A stretch of DNA of 64,000 nucleotides from Candidatus Latescibacterota bacterium (GCA_022821085.1 JAJEEG010000006.1:332405-396404); one strand, 5' to 3'; positions 39,348-49,142 are shown, numbered from the stretch's first letter. The notes: a model not told the origin generated them from the sequence alone. Numbers and translations: made by a program.

Positions 39348-40175
39348 TCAGGGCAGCAGGACCGGACGCACCCAGACGAGGTAGAGCTGATCGCCGGAGC
39401 GGATCACCTGGTTGCCGGTAAGCAGCCTGTAGGCTTCGCGGGCCGATGGTCCGGTGAGCGTGCGGTAACCCCGCGGACGCTTCCCCTTAACCTCGGCCAG
39501 GTCGATCGAATCCAGCGGCCAGTCCACGGCTTCGCCGGATTGGTCCGCCAGGTACCGGGGCAGATGCTGCACGGCGATCTCTACGTGGTCGGGGACGTAG
39601 GGTGCGGCCTTCGGATGGGTGAACCCGGCGAGGAACAGGTTGAATTTGTACATGGCATTCCATGCCGGTGCGATCACGTCGTTGACGGAACGGGCCTTGA
39701 GCAGCGCGGGCGAGTAGGTGTGCAGGCTCGGCGGGGAGTGTATGCCGATCCAGATGGTCACCTTGTCGTTGTTATCGCGGAAGGGTTCCTGTATGCTTCT
39801 GGCGTAGGTCAATTCGTTATCGAGCCATTCGTTGGTCAGGCTCGACACGCCGAAGGTGGTCTGCATGACCAGGTACAACCCGGGCACATCTTCGCCTTCC
39901 AACTGGACATAGCGATGCAACGCCCGGGCATCGTCGTCCCGGAACACCACGAGCCCATTGCCGTAGATCACGATCTGCGGCGTACGCGAAAGGAAAACTT
40001 CGTGCACGGTGGTCGACGCACGCACCATTTTCCGCCAGATCGCCGGTTCGTTTTCGGATCCGTGGACCGAGGGGGCTCCGAGGAGCGCCGCCAGAACTAC
40101 CAGGAGAGCGGGGATCAGGTTGTTAAGTGTGCCGGTCCTGCCGGTCCTGCAGGTCCTGCCAAATACACAAGTCAT
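39348..40175 (-). CDS. Hypothetical secreted/membrane protein
   Basis: Long ORF with signal-like LIPALLVVLAALLGAPSVHGSENE; no family recognised. Start at M13 (40175) avoids overlap with the small plus-strand ORF. Confidence 0.55.
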   Translation of the reverse strand: MTCVFGRTCRTGRTGTLNNLIPALLVVLAALLGAPSVHGSENEPAIWRKMVRASTTVHEVFLSRTPQIVIYGNGLVVFRDDDARALHRYVQLEGEDVPGLYLVMQTTFGVSSLTNEWLDNELTYARSIQEPFRDNNDKVTIWIGIHSPPSLHTYSPALLKARSVNDVIAPAWNAMYKFNLFLAGFTHPKAAPYVPDHVEIAVQHLPRYLADQSGEAVDWPLDSIDLAEVKGKRPRGYRTLTGPSAREAYRLLTGNQVIRSGDQLYLVWVRPVLLP

Positions 40176-40200
40176 TGACTTTCTTCCTATTCTGTTACCC

Positions 40201-40359
40201 ATGCGCTGCAACCGTTGCGACCGAAAGATGATCGAGGAGAAGCGAAGCTTTCACAAGCAGCGCAAGTGGCGGTGTCCTACCTGTGGCCGCAGCCGGTTTC
40301 AGCGGAACAGGTCACGGAGATGGTCCGCCCGGTCCGCGAAGTACCGCCGCGGGGACTGA
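40201..40359 (+). CDS. Small putative zinc-ribbon protein (52 aa)
   Basis: MRCNRCDRKMIEEKRSFHKQRKWRCPTCGRSRFQRNRSRRWSARSAKYRRGD: CxxC...CxxC pair; no clear Shine-Dalgarno. Confidence 0.4.
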   Translation: MRCNRCDRKMIEEKRSFHKQRKWRCPTCGRSRFQRNRSRRWSARSAKYRRGD

Positions 40360-40417
40360 ACGGTCCAGGGGACGGCCCGGAACAGCGCGGTCCGCCCGGT
40401 CCGCCCGGTCCGCCGCT

Positions 40418-41341
40418 TCAACTCCCCACCTGGTCCGCATGTCTTTCGTAAGTCGACCGGTGTGTGGGATCGATCTTGATGAGCATGTCGTAGACTGCCC
40501 TGGAAGACTCCACATCGGGAACTTCGGTGGGTGATTCCGCGCTGAATACATCCGCAATCTGCAGGTAGTGGGCATTCAGGAACTCACTAAGCCACTTGTC
40601 TCTCGGATTCTTTTCGTGGGTTTCCGCCATCAGATCCACGGCCTCGCGGCAGAGGGTGCGGGCCTCCACCAGCTTGTTATCCTTTTGCGCCGCCAGCCCC
40701 CGGTAATACCTGTTCCGGATCAGGCGGTAGGGCTTGTAGTCTTCGGCCAGGATCCCGTCGATCAGGTCCAGCCGTTCGTCCCACCCCCGCTGGAATTCGC
40801 GACTGAACCGGCCGTCCAGCGCGATGGCATTGGCACGCTGGAAATGGCTCTGGCCGCCAAAATCCGTGTACTTGTCGAGCGCGTGTCCGATCATGATGTG
40901 CACATAGTAGTCGATCAGCCACGTCAAGGCGTTGAACTGCTGGTCGTCGTGTTGGAGCAGGTCTTCCCGTTCGTACTCGAAAAACCACCACCGGTCCAGG
41001 TATTTCAGGTCCGTTCCGCTGTACACGGTCAGGCGCGAGCCGTACTGGGTCTTTACCGCGCTGCCCATAAAGGCCAGGATGGCTTCGATTCCCACGTGTA
41101 CCGGCTCGGGCAGGTCCTCTTCCAGCCAATCCCATTCTTCGATGTAGTCGTCGAGCGCAAGGCCGAAGTCCGCCATCTGCTCGCGGTGCAGGACGGGCAG
41201 GGCTTCCAGGTGCGCCATGACGTCGGCTCTCACCTGTTGACCGCGGGCGTCCTGCGGTGGAACCGCCAGCAGGCAGAATGCCAGTATGCCGGCCGGTATC
41301 CACGTTCGATTCCGGGTCTTCCGGTGCGTCATCGCATCCAT
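40418..41341 (-). CDS. DUF4835 / PorD-like protein
   Basis: Signal AFCLLAVPPQDARGQ; pattern from memory matches DUF4835 (YGSRLTVYSGTDLKYLDRWWFFEYERED...FNALTWLIDYYVHIMIGHALDKYTDFGGQSHFQRANAI...LFKIDPTHRSTYE-like end). Confidence 0.6.
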   Translation of the reverse strand: MDAMTHRKTRNRTWIPAGILAFCLLAVPPQDARGQQVRADVMAHLEALPVLHREQMADFGLALDDYIEEWDWLEEDLPEPVHVGIEAILAFMGSAVKTQYGSRLTVYSGTDLKYLDRWWFFEYEREDLLQHDDQQFNALTWLIDYYVHIMIGHALDKYTDFGGQSHFQRANAIALDGRFSREFQRGWDERLDLIDGILAEDYKPYRLIRNRYYRGLAAQKDNKLVEARTLCREAVDLMAETHEKNPRDKWLSEFLNAHYLQIADVFSAESPTEVPDVESSRAVYDMLIKIDPTHRSTYERHADQVGS

Positions 41342-41586
41342 GCGCTTGCTCCCGGTATACGGGGTGCCGCTACAGCCGTCGTTTGTCGGAAAACTAACCG
41401 CGAGAACGCGGCGTGTCAAGCCTATCCCGCACCGCCCCAGCCGCGGTGCCTGCCCTGGCGCGAGCCTTGACACCCGGGTCCCGGGACTGTATTTTTGCCG
41501 TCCATAGCGAATGGTGACACGGACGATCGGTCCGGTGCGGCCGCGGAAGCGGGACCACGCGGCCGATCAGCGTTTCGGAAGGGTGC

Positions 41587-43446
41587 ATGTTCGGACAATC
41601 CCTGGCGGAGACCCTCGCCCGCGAACGGGGGACCATATACAAGAATCCGGACGGCAAGGCCGTTCGAATCGCCCTGGTATATCCCAATACCTACTACCTG
41701 GGCATGTCGAACCTGGGGTTCCAGACCATCTACCGTCACCTCAACGAACGGGACGACGTCGTCTGCGAACGCGCTTTTCTCCCGGAACCTTCCGGTCTGG
41801 AATCCCTGTCCAGGTCCCGGAAGCCGCTGGTTACGCTCGAATCCGGGCTTCCGCTCGGTTCGTGCGACATCGTGGCCTTCTCCGTATCCTTCGAAAACGA
41901 CTATCCCAACCTGGTCCGCATCCTGGAACTCGCCCGCGTGCCGGTGCTCGCGGCAAACCGGACGCGCTTCGATCCGATCGTGCTGATCGGAGGCGCGATT
42001 ACCTACATCAACCCGGAGCCCCTGGCGGATTTCGCCGACGTGATGGTCATCGGCGACGGCGAAGAGGCGGCTTACGCCTACATAGACCGCTACCTGGCGG
42101 ATCAGGGACTGGACCGGGAACACCATCTCGCCCGTACCAGGTCGCTGCCGGGCATGTATGTGCCTTCCCTGCAGACCGCTTCTCCGGGTGAACGGGAGTG
42201 GCCAGAGGATTCCGGACCGGCCGGTGCCGGATGCGATGCCCCGGACGCCGGGACGGCCCCGGACGCCGGGACGGACCCGGACGCCGGGACGACCCCGGAC
42301 GCCGGATGCGATGCCCCGGACGCCGAAATGGAAAGTGTGACTGCCGAACGGATCGCCAAGCAGCAGGTGCGCGATTTCGAGGACTATCCCGCCCACTCCG
42401 CCGTCCTCACGCCCGACACCGAGTTCGGCGACATGCTGCTCATCGAGATCTCCCGGGGGTGTCCACGCCGGTGCCGTTTCTGCGCCGTGAGTTACGTCTA
42501 TCCGAAGTTCCGCGCCCTGAAGCCGGAGACCATACTCGACGTCATCCGGTCGAAGAACGCGTCCCTGGCGCGCGACGGCAAGGAGGCGCTGAAAGCCGTG
42601 GGCCTGGTCAGCTCGGCCATGTGCGACTATCCCCACCTCGACGAGCTCTGTGCGGGCCTGGAGGAAACCGGGCTCCGCGTAGGCGTTTCGTCGGTTCGGG
42701 TCGACCTGGTCCCGGACAGCCTGCTGAAGCTGATGCTGAAGACGGGGCTGCGTACCATGACCATCGCGCCGGAGGCCGGGTCGGAACGGCTTCGCAAGGC
42801 GATCAACAAGCCCATATCCTCGGAGGAAATCCTGACCGGCGCCAGGCGGATACTCGAGAAGGGCATCAAGCACCTCAAGGTGTACTACATGGTCGGCCTG
42901 CCGACGGAAACCGACGCGGACATCGATGAACTCATCGAGATGACGCGCCGGCTTGCCCGCCTGCAGCGGGAGTGCGGGGAACCGGGCGGACGGCTGCGGC
43001 TTAGCATCAATCCCTTCGTGCCGAAAGCGTTGACGCCCTTCCAGTGGAGTCCCATGGCGTCTCCGAAGGAGGTCAGGCGCAAGTTGAACCGCATTCAGAA
43101 GGCCCTGCGCGGCACGGCCGGCGTGGACGTCAAGCACGAGAGCCTGAAGTCCGCCTACTTCGAGGCCATTCTGTCCCGCGGCGGCCGGGAACTGAGCGGA
43201 TTCCTGATGGAAACCACACGGCGGGACGGCGACTGGAAACGCGCCGCGGCGGAACTGGGGATGGATACCTCGCGCTATCTCGGGGACATGGCGGACCTGC
43301 GGTCGCTTCCCTGGGATTTCATATCGACGGAAAAGGAGAACCACCGGCTCCAGTGGGAGTACCGGAAGAGTCACCACCTGCCTTATCGCAAACGGCAGCC
43401 TGCGGCTCGCGTCGGCCGGCCTGATGCGGGGCATACCGCGGTCTGA
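41587..43446 (+). CDS. B12-binding-domain radical SAM protein (TIGR03960-like)
   Basis: RIALVYPNTYYLGMSNLGFQTIYRHLNE...IEISRGCPRRCRFCAVSYVYPKFRALKPETILDVI; CxxxCxxC motif. Confidence 0.9.
   Translation: MFGQSLAETLARERGTIYKNPDGKAVRIALVYPNTYYLGMSNLGFQTIYRHLNERDDVVCERAFLPEPSGLESLSRSRKPLVTLESGLPLGSCDIVAFSVSFENDYPNLVRILELARVPVLAANRTRFDPIVLIGGAITYINPEPLADFADVMVIGDGEEAAYAYIDRYLADQGLDREHHLARTRSLPGMYVPSLQTASPGEREWPEDSGPAGAGCDAPDAGTAPDAGTDPDAGTTPDAGCDAPDAEMESVTAERIAKQQVRDFEDYPAHSAVLTPDTEFGDMLLIEISRGCPRRCRFCAVSYVYPKFRALKPETILDVIRSKNASLARDGKEALKAVGLVSSAMCDYPHLDELCAGLEETGLRVGVSSVRVDLVPDSLLKLMLKTGLRTMTIAPEAGSERLRKAINKPISSEEILTGARRILEKGIKHLKVYYMVGLPTETDADIDELIEMTRRLARLQRECGEPGGRLRLSINPFVPKALTPFQWSPMASPKEVRRKLNRIQKALRGTAGVDVKHESLKSAYFEAILSRGGRELSGFLMETTRRDGDWKRAAAELGMDTSRYLGDMADLRSLPWDFISTEKENHRLQWEYRKSHHLPYRKRQPAARVGRPDAGHTAV
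42238..42327 (+). repeat. In-frame 18 bp (APDAGT) tandem repeat inside the radical SAM gene
   Basis: APDAGT/APDAGT-like/DPDAGT/TPDAGC encoded by gccccggacgccgggacg variants. Confidence 0.92.
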
Positions 43447-43475
43447 CCCCTGGTTGGAGAAGCCGGGGTCAGACC
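43440..43475. repeat. Perfect 11-bp inverted repeat containing the radical SAM stop codon
   Basis: GGTCTGACCCC (43440-43450) ... GGGGTCAGACC (43465-43475); no T-tract follows. Confidence 0.85.
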
Positions 43476-43502
43476 ATCATTCCAAGCAAGTGGAGGCGAA
43501 AG

Positions 43503-44120
43503 ATGCGCATTCCGGGTCTGTTCATGACCGCATTACTCGTGCTGTTCCTGGCCGCGTCCTGCGGCGAATCGTCCGACCAACCTGAAACCAGCGGAGAACC
43601 CGCAAACATGTTGATCATCGAAACCACTCTGGGCACCATAAAATGCGAATTGTACCCCGACAAGACGCCCATGACCGTGGACATCATCTCGAGCCTGGCC
43701 GAAGGCACGCGGGAATGGATTCACCCGGTAACCGGCGAGACCAAGTCCGGCACGCCTTACTATGACGGCGTGATCTTTCACCGGGTCATTCCGAACTTCA
43801 TGATCCAGACCGGCGATCCGGCCGGCACCGGCATGGGCAGCCCAGGATTCGTGTTCGATGACGAATTGCGCGAGGAACTGCGTTTCGACCAGCCCGGCCG
43901 CCTGGCCATGGCGCATCGCGGTCCCAACACCAACGGCGGACAGATCTTCATCACGGTAGCGCCTACGCCCCATCTCGACATGGTGCATACCATCTTCGGC
44001 CAGGTCGTGGAAGGACAGGAAGTGGCCGACGCCATTTCGGAGGTGCCCGCGAACCAGTCGCGGCCGATCGAAGAGGTCAGCATCGTCAAAGTGACCGTGG
44101 TCAGAGGGGAGGGCGAGTAA
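43503..44120 (+). CDS. Cyclophilin-type peptidyl-prolyl isomerase (lipoprotein-like)
   Basis: LFLAASCGESS lipobox-like; YYDGVIFHRVIPNFMIQTGDPAGTGMGSPGF. Confidence 0.93.
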   Translation: MRIPGLFMTALLVLFLAASCGESSDQPETSGEPANMLIIETTLGTIKCELYPDKTPMTVDIISSLAEGTREWIHPVTGETKSGTPYYDGVIFHRVIPNFMIQTGDPAGTGMGSPGFVFDDELREELRFDQPGRLAMAHRGPNTNGGQIFITVAPTPHLDMVHTIFGQVVEGQEVADAISEVPANQSRPIEEVSIVKVTVVRGEGE

Positions 44121-44123
44121 AGG

Positions 44124-44783
44124 ATGAGAAGGATACGTATCACCGCGATAACCGCCGCGCTTGCGGGGCTCGTCGCCTGGTCGGCATGGGCAGTGGCGAA
44201 TCCGCCCGTCCAGTCGAACGACGCGGCGCAGTCGGAAACCGGCGAACTGGCCTCCCAGGCCCTGGGGCCGGGGACCTACGCCGTGTTCCAGACCAACATG
44301 GGCGTCTTCATATGCAAGCTCTTCGACCGGCTGGCGCCGGCTACCGTGGATAACTTCATCGGGCTTGCCGAGGGCACCAAGACCTTCAAGGACCTCAAAA
44401 CTGGGCGGGAGACAAAGCGCCCGTACTACGACGGGACCCTCTTTCACCGGGTCATTCCCAACTTCATGATCCAGGGCGGCGACCCCACGGGCACGGGCCA
44501 GGGCGGCCCGGGATATGAGATCAAGGGTGAAATCCGGGGCTCGTTGCGCTTCGACCGTCCGGGCCGGCTGGCGATGGCCAACGCGGGATCTCCGGATACC
44601 GCGGGCAGCCAGTTCTTTATCACCCACGGTCCGAAGTCGTACCTGGACGGAGGCTATACCATCTTCGGCCAGGTCATGAAAGGCCAGGAAGTGGTGAACG
44701 CCATCGGCCGCGTGCAGACGCGGAGCGACCGTCCCCTTTTCGATATCGTGCTGGAGAAACTTACCATCGAGCGGGTGCAGTAG
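44124..44783 (+). CDS. Cyclophilin-type peptidyl-prolyl isomerase (tandem paralog)
   Basis: YYDGTLFHRVIPNFMIQGGDPTGTGQGGPGYEIKGE; SPI-like signal. Confidence 0.93.
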   Translation: MRRIRITAITAALAGLVAWSAWAVANPPVQSNDAAQSETGELASQALGPGTYAVFQTNMGVFICKLFDRLAPATVDNFIGLAEGTKTFKDLKTGRETKRPYYDGTLFHRVIPNFMIQGGDPTGTGQGGPGYEIKGEIRGSLRFDRPGRLAMANAGSPDTAGSQFFITHGPKSYLDGGYTIFGQVMKGQEVVNAIGRVQTRSDRPLFDIVLEKLTIERVQ

Positions 44784-44862
44784 GACCGGATCGGGCCAGA
44801 CCGGACCACCAACCGGCCGAACCACCGGACCGGCCGAACCACGGACCGCAAAGGGAAACGGA

Positions 44863-45681
44863 ATGAAGCGCGCATCCCGCGGGTATGCGGATTACAGGCA
44901 AGCGCTCCCGCTGGCGTGGTTAAGCGCCGTCGTGCTGATCCTGTTTCCTCCAGGCGAACTGAAGGCCTTCGAACCGGCCACGCCCCACATGGACGCCTTC
45001 CTGGCCGGACTGGACCAGCGTGAGCCGCGGCCCGTTCCCCCGGGTCTGCGCGCCTTCGCCGGCGATACCACGGCCCTCCGGCTGAACGCGGCGGACGTTA
45101 CAGGCCTGTTTGCCGCGGCGGAACAGGATACGCTCACGCTGTTAAGGGTCAACGTGGTCCTGGCCCGGTGGATCGCCGAACGAAACGTACCCCTCTATGC
45201 CGACGGTAAGGCGGTCGACGAAGCCCTCGCCAAGGGTTTTACCCTGGGCCTCACCTTTCCGCTTCACCACGTCGCGTATCTCTTTTTCAGCCCCGACGCC
45301 GCCCGGACAGGCGATTTCCTGATTCATATCCGCGCGCTCTACGACATGAACTACACGTTCCGCTTCGACCGGGACATCTTCAACGCCGACGTGATCGTCC
45401 ACGGCGCCGAGACCGCGTACACCGATGACGGCGGTCCCCGGACGAGCTACCTGGTGACGGCGGAACTGCACGACGAACTGGAATGGGCGCGATATACCGA
45501 CTTCGAGGGCCTGTCGGGCCGGAAGCGGGGCGTAGCGGGGTTCTTCCAACGGGTATTCTTCTTCATTCCCAAGACCCTGGACGGCCTGGAACTCCGGGAC
45601 GGACACCTCAAGATCAAGGCCTTCGTGGACCAGAACATCGAAGACTTCGAACGGCTCGAGCGCTACCACGTGAGGCGTTAG
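44863..45681 (+). CDS. Hypothetical secreted protein
   Basis: Signal-like N-terminus, coherent 272-aa ORF starting after a purine-rich SD; no family recognised. Confidence 0.6.
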   Translation: MKRASRGYADYRQALPLAWLSAVVLILFPPGELKAFEPATPHMDAFLAGLDQREPRPVPPGLRAFAGDTTALRLNAADVTGLFAAAEQDTLTLLRVNVVLARWIAERNVPLYADGKAVDEALAKGFTLGLTFPLHHVAYLFFSPDAARTGDFLIHIRALYDMNYTFRFDRDIFNADVIVHGAETAYTDDGGPRTSYLVTAELHDELEWARYTDFEGLSGRKRGVAGFFQRVFFFIPKTLDGLELRDGHLKIKAFVDQNIEDFERLERYHVRR

Positions 45682-46970
45682 CCTTCCTGGCCTCTGTCCT
45701 GCTGGCCTTTGTCCTGGCCGTCTTCCTGTCCGGGATGAACTCCGCCTAAGGGAATGCGGCGGGCGAACAGGTACCAGGCGACCACGATCAGGATGCCGGC
45801 CGCCCCCGCCATGAAGGCCACCAGGCGCGCCGCCAGGGCGTCCAGCAGCAGGCCCGTCCCCAGGGTCGATATGGAAAACGCCAGGGTAAACAGGCCATGG
45901 TCCGCGGCGAACACCCTTCCGCGGTAGTCTTCGTCCACCACGAGTTGAAGCCCCAGGGAAGAATAGACCCACATCACCATGCTGCCCGCGGCGGCGAGGA
46001 TGATGCAGACCGCCGCCAGCCAGATGGACGGGGCCTGCGAGAACAGGATGAAGAAGGCGCCGTAGCCGATCAGTCCGACCAGGATGCCCGTCCTCAACTG
46101 GCCCAGCCGGATCGTGTCGAAGAACTTGATGAACACGGCGCCCAGGAGCGTCCCGATTCCCCGGGCCGTGTACAGGATGGCGATGCCCGTGTCTCCCGCG
46201 CGGTAGACCTGTCCACCGAACACGGCGTAGAGCAGCACGGCGCCGCCGCCGGCGAGCCCCCAGGTGGCCTTGCCCGGCAGGTAGACCCGCGTGGGGCGGT
46301 CGCGCCCGATGTACTTCATGCCCTCGATGAAATCCGAAAGGAACCGAACCGGCTTTCCCGCGCCGGATGCGGCGGGAATGGCGATCCGGGCCACGAACAC
46401 CGCCGATACCAGGAAACTGAAAGCGTTTAACTGAAAGGCGGCGGACCGGCCCAGGTGATCGGCGACCAGGCCGCCCACGGCGGAGCCGATGGTCAGCATG
46501 GCGGCCCAGGTCGTGCTGGACAGCGCGTTGGCGGCCAGCAGCGCCTTGCCCCGGGCGATGCTCGGCAGCGCGGCAGTGCGCGTTACGTCGAAGAAGGGCT
46601 GCAGGCCGGACAGCAGCGCCATGAAGAAATACAGCATCCAGACGTCGTCCGCCGTTTCGACCAGCAGGAACCCGAGGGCCACGCCGGCCCGGAGGATATC
46701 GGCGGTGATCATCACCCGCTTGCGGTCGTAACGCTCGGCGACGACGCCGGCCAGCGGGGTCATCAGGAAGGGGGGCAGCATCTGGCAGATCGTGACGATG
46801 CCCAGGGCGAGACCGGAGCCGGTCAGGGCGAGGGTCAGGCCCAGCACGGCGATGGTATTGAACCAGTCCCCCGCGTTGGATACGACCTGCGACAGCCAGA
46901 CGAACCGGTAGGTCCGGTTCTCCCTGAGCAGCCGGGTGTACGAGAGGGCCGAACCTGATTTTGTCGTCAC
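45678..46970 (-). CDS. MFS transporter
   Basis: RENRTYRFVWLSQVVSNAGDWFNTIAVLGLTLALTGSGLALGIVTI...GVVAERYDRKRVMITADILR; 12-TM-like. Confidence 0.92.
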   Translation of the reverse strand: MTTKSGSALSYTRLLRENRTYRFVWLSQVVSNAGDWFNTIAVLGLTLALTGSGLALGIVTICQMLPPFLMTPLAGVVAERYDRKRVMITADILRAGVALGFLLVETADDVWMLYFFMALLSGLQPFFDVTRTAALPSIARGKALLAANALSSTTWAAMLTIGSAVGGLVADHLGRSAAFQLNAFSFLVSAVFVARIAIPAASGAGKPVRFLSDFIEGMKYIGRDRPTRVYLPGKATWGLAGGGAVLLYAVFGGQVYRAGDTGIAILYTARGIGTLLGAVFIKFFDTIRLGQLRTGILVGLIGYGAFFILFSQAPSIWLAAVCIILAAAGSMVMWVYSSLGLQLVVDEDYRGRVFAADHGLFTLAFSISTLGTGLLLDALAARLVAFMAGAAGILIVVAWYLFARRIPLGGVHPGQEDGQDKGQQDRGQEG

Positions 46971-47071
46971 GGGCCAGACCTGCGGTTGACAAGGGCGGGT
47001 GGTCCGTATACCCTTCGGTTAATCACATCGATGTTTCGATTGAGGTTGGAGAGGTGCAAGGAGGCATGCTG

Positions 47072-47350
47072 ATGAGCAAGCTTAAGTCGATCATGCACAA
47101 CCGGACACACGGCCACCTGGGAGAAACGCGGCGCGATTGCACCGACTGCGTCCACGTCATGCCCGGCATGCACGGAGACGAAGTGACCTGCGAGATCTAT
47201 ACCTTCAAGTGGGAGGCCTACAAGGTCCCGAGGCGAAGCTCCCTCTCGCCCTCCTTCGCGACCGACTGCGGATTCTACCAGGCCATGACCCCGGTGCAGA
47301 AGAAGGAATCGGAGCGCAAGTTCAGGGAATTCTACAAGCGGCTGAAGTGA
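47072..47350 (+). CDS. Small Cys-rich protein (92 aa)
   Basis: Strong SD AAGGAGG 7 nt upstream of ATG 47072; RRDCTDCVHV...VTCEIYTF...FATDCGFYQ. Confidence 0.75.
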   Translation: MSKLKSIMHNRTHGHLGETRRDCTDCVHVMPGMHGDEVTCEIYTFKWEAYKVPRRSSLSPSFATDCGFYQAMTPVQKKESERKFREFYKRLK

Positions 47351-47368
47351 GCCGTGGAGCGCGCGCCG

Positions 47369-48619
47369 CTACTCGTTCATGGACTTGAGGAAATCCACGT
47401 TCGTGGGCGTCCGCGATAGGCGCTCGGTCATCAGTTCCATGGCTTCCACGGGACCCAGGCCGTCCAGGAACTTCCGCAGGATCTTCACCTTGCCCAGGAT
47501 ATCCGGCTCCAGGAGGAGTTCCGCCTTGCGGGTGGACGACGCGCTCAGGTCGATCGCCGGGAAGATCCACCGGTTCGCCAGCTTGCGGCTGAGTTCCAGT
47601 TCCATGTTGCCGGTACCCTTGAATTCCTCGAAGATGCCCTCGTCCATCCGGCTGCCGGTCTCGATCAGCGCCGTGGCCACGATGGTCAGGCTCCCGCCTT
47701 CCTCGATGTTCCGCGCCGCGCCGAAGAAACGCCGCGGCTTCTGCAGCGCGTTGGCGTCGATACCGCCGGACAGGATCTTGCCGCTGTGGGGCGTCACCGC
47801 GTTGTGGGCCCGAGCCAGGCGCGTGATGCTGTCGAGCAGGATGACCACGTCCCGGCCGTGTTCCACCAACCGCTTGGCCTTCTCAAGGACCATGTCCGAG
47901 ACCGCCACGTGACGCTCCGGCGGCTCGTCGAAGGTGGAACTGATTACCTCTCCCTTGACCGACCGTTCCATGTCGGTCACCTCTTCCGGCCGTTCGTCGA
48001 TGAGCAGGACCATGAGCACCACCTCGGGGTGATTGTCCGTGATGGCGTTGGCGATCTCCTGCAGCAGCATGGTCTTCCCGGCCTTCGGCGGCGAGACGAT
48101 CAGCCCGCGCTGCCCCTTGCCGATCGGCGTCAGCAGGTCCATGACCCGCGTCGGCAGCTTGTCTTTCAGGTATTCGAGCTGGAAGCGCTCCAGCGGGTAA
48201 ATGGGCGTCAGGTTGTCGAAGAGCGTCCGTTCCTTGCTCGCTTCGGGATTGTCGAAGTTGACCGTGTCCACCCTGAGCAGCGCGAAGAAGCGTTCCCCGT
48301 CCTTGGGCGGCCGGATCTGTCCCGAGATGGTGTCCCCGGTGCGCAGGTCGAAGCGCTTGACCTGGGACGGCGCCACGTAGATGTCGTCGGGGCCGTGCAG
48401 GTAGCTGTAGTCCGGCGACCGGAGAAACCCGCAGCGGTTGTCCGGCAGCACCTCGAGTACACCTTCCCCGAAGATCACGCCTTCTTTCTCCGTCTGTGCC
48501 TGGAGAATGCTGAAGATCAGTTCCTGTTTCCGCAGGCCCGTATAGCTCTGCAGGTCGAGCTCCTGGGCGATGGAGTACAGGTCCGGCAGGGTTTTTGTCT
48601 TGAGTTCCAGGATGTGCAT
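47369..48619 (-). CDS. rho: Transcription termination factor Rho
   Basis: [95 protein letters not shown]. Confidence 0.98.
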   Translation of the reverse strand: MHILELKTKTLPDLYSIAQELDLQSYTGLRKQELIFSILQAQTEKEGVIFGEGVLEVLPDNRCGFLRSPDYSYLHGPDDIYVAPSQVKRFDLRTGDTISGQIRPPKDGERFFALLRVDTVNFDNPEASKERTLFDNLTPIYPLERFQLEYLKDKLPTRVMDLLTPIGKGQRGLIVSPPKAGKTMLLQEIANAITDNHPEVVLMVLLIDERPEEVTDMERSVKGEVISSTFDEPPERHVAVSDMVLEKAKRLVEHGRDVVILLDSITRLARAHNAVTPHSGKILSGGIDANALQKPRRFFGAARNIEEGGSLTIVATALIETGSRMDEGIFEEFKGTGNMELELSRKLANRWIFPAIDLSASSTRKAELLLEPDILGKVKILRKFLDGLGPVEAMELMTERLSRTPTNVDFLKSMNE

Positions 48620-49032
48620 GCTTCCTTCCCTTTGTAAGAAACGTTCGGTGAACTCCCGTGAACGCCCGCTGTCCGGCCGTTCCTTAAGGCGCCGATTCCC
48701 GCGACGCGTCGTGGGGAGTGTATTTGAAGTCAGACCGGGTTGTGAACATGGTGTGCGGCGGAAACGTCGGCTTGCGAACGGGTCGTTTCCGGTAGTCGGG
48801 CCTGGGCGTACCGGGCCCGGGCGTGCCGCGTCTGGAGACGCGCGGCTGTGCTGGTTCTGGTTATGCCATCAGGATACGGGCAAACGCAACTTGCCTTGGT
48901 GATGGGGTAATCCCGTAGAATGCGGTACCGGCCGTCATGAATCTTGATCTAAGGAAGAATCGGCTTTCCATTGAGGAATCAATCAGGGGAACGTGCAAGG
49001 TTCGGGCTGCCGCCGAGTCGGCGACACGGGTA

Positions 49033-49060
49033 AATATAAGGGTTTATGCCGCGCTGTCAA
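49033..49060 (-). promoter_or_regulatory. Sigma70-type promoter likely driving rho
   Basis: Minus strand TTGACA (49055-49060) - 16 bp - TATATT (49033-49038). Confidence 0.65.
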
Positions 49061-49142
49061 GTCCCAAGCCCACTTTTTTTCGTGAACGCATTCGTCGCCT
49101 TGCCGTGAACGCGCACGTCGCCGGGCCTTTCTGCGGAGCGGC

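Noticed and set aside
41422-43434. 670-aa minus-strand ORF
   Set aside because: Antisense to the radical SAM gene; composition and repeats mirror the sense gene, no recognisable domain.
49065-49085. Rho-independent terminator at cccactttttttcg
   Set aside because: T-run is on the plus strand with no convincing preceding hairpin, and the neighbouring genes are on the minus strand.
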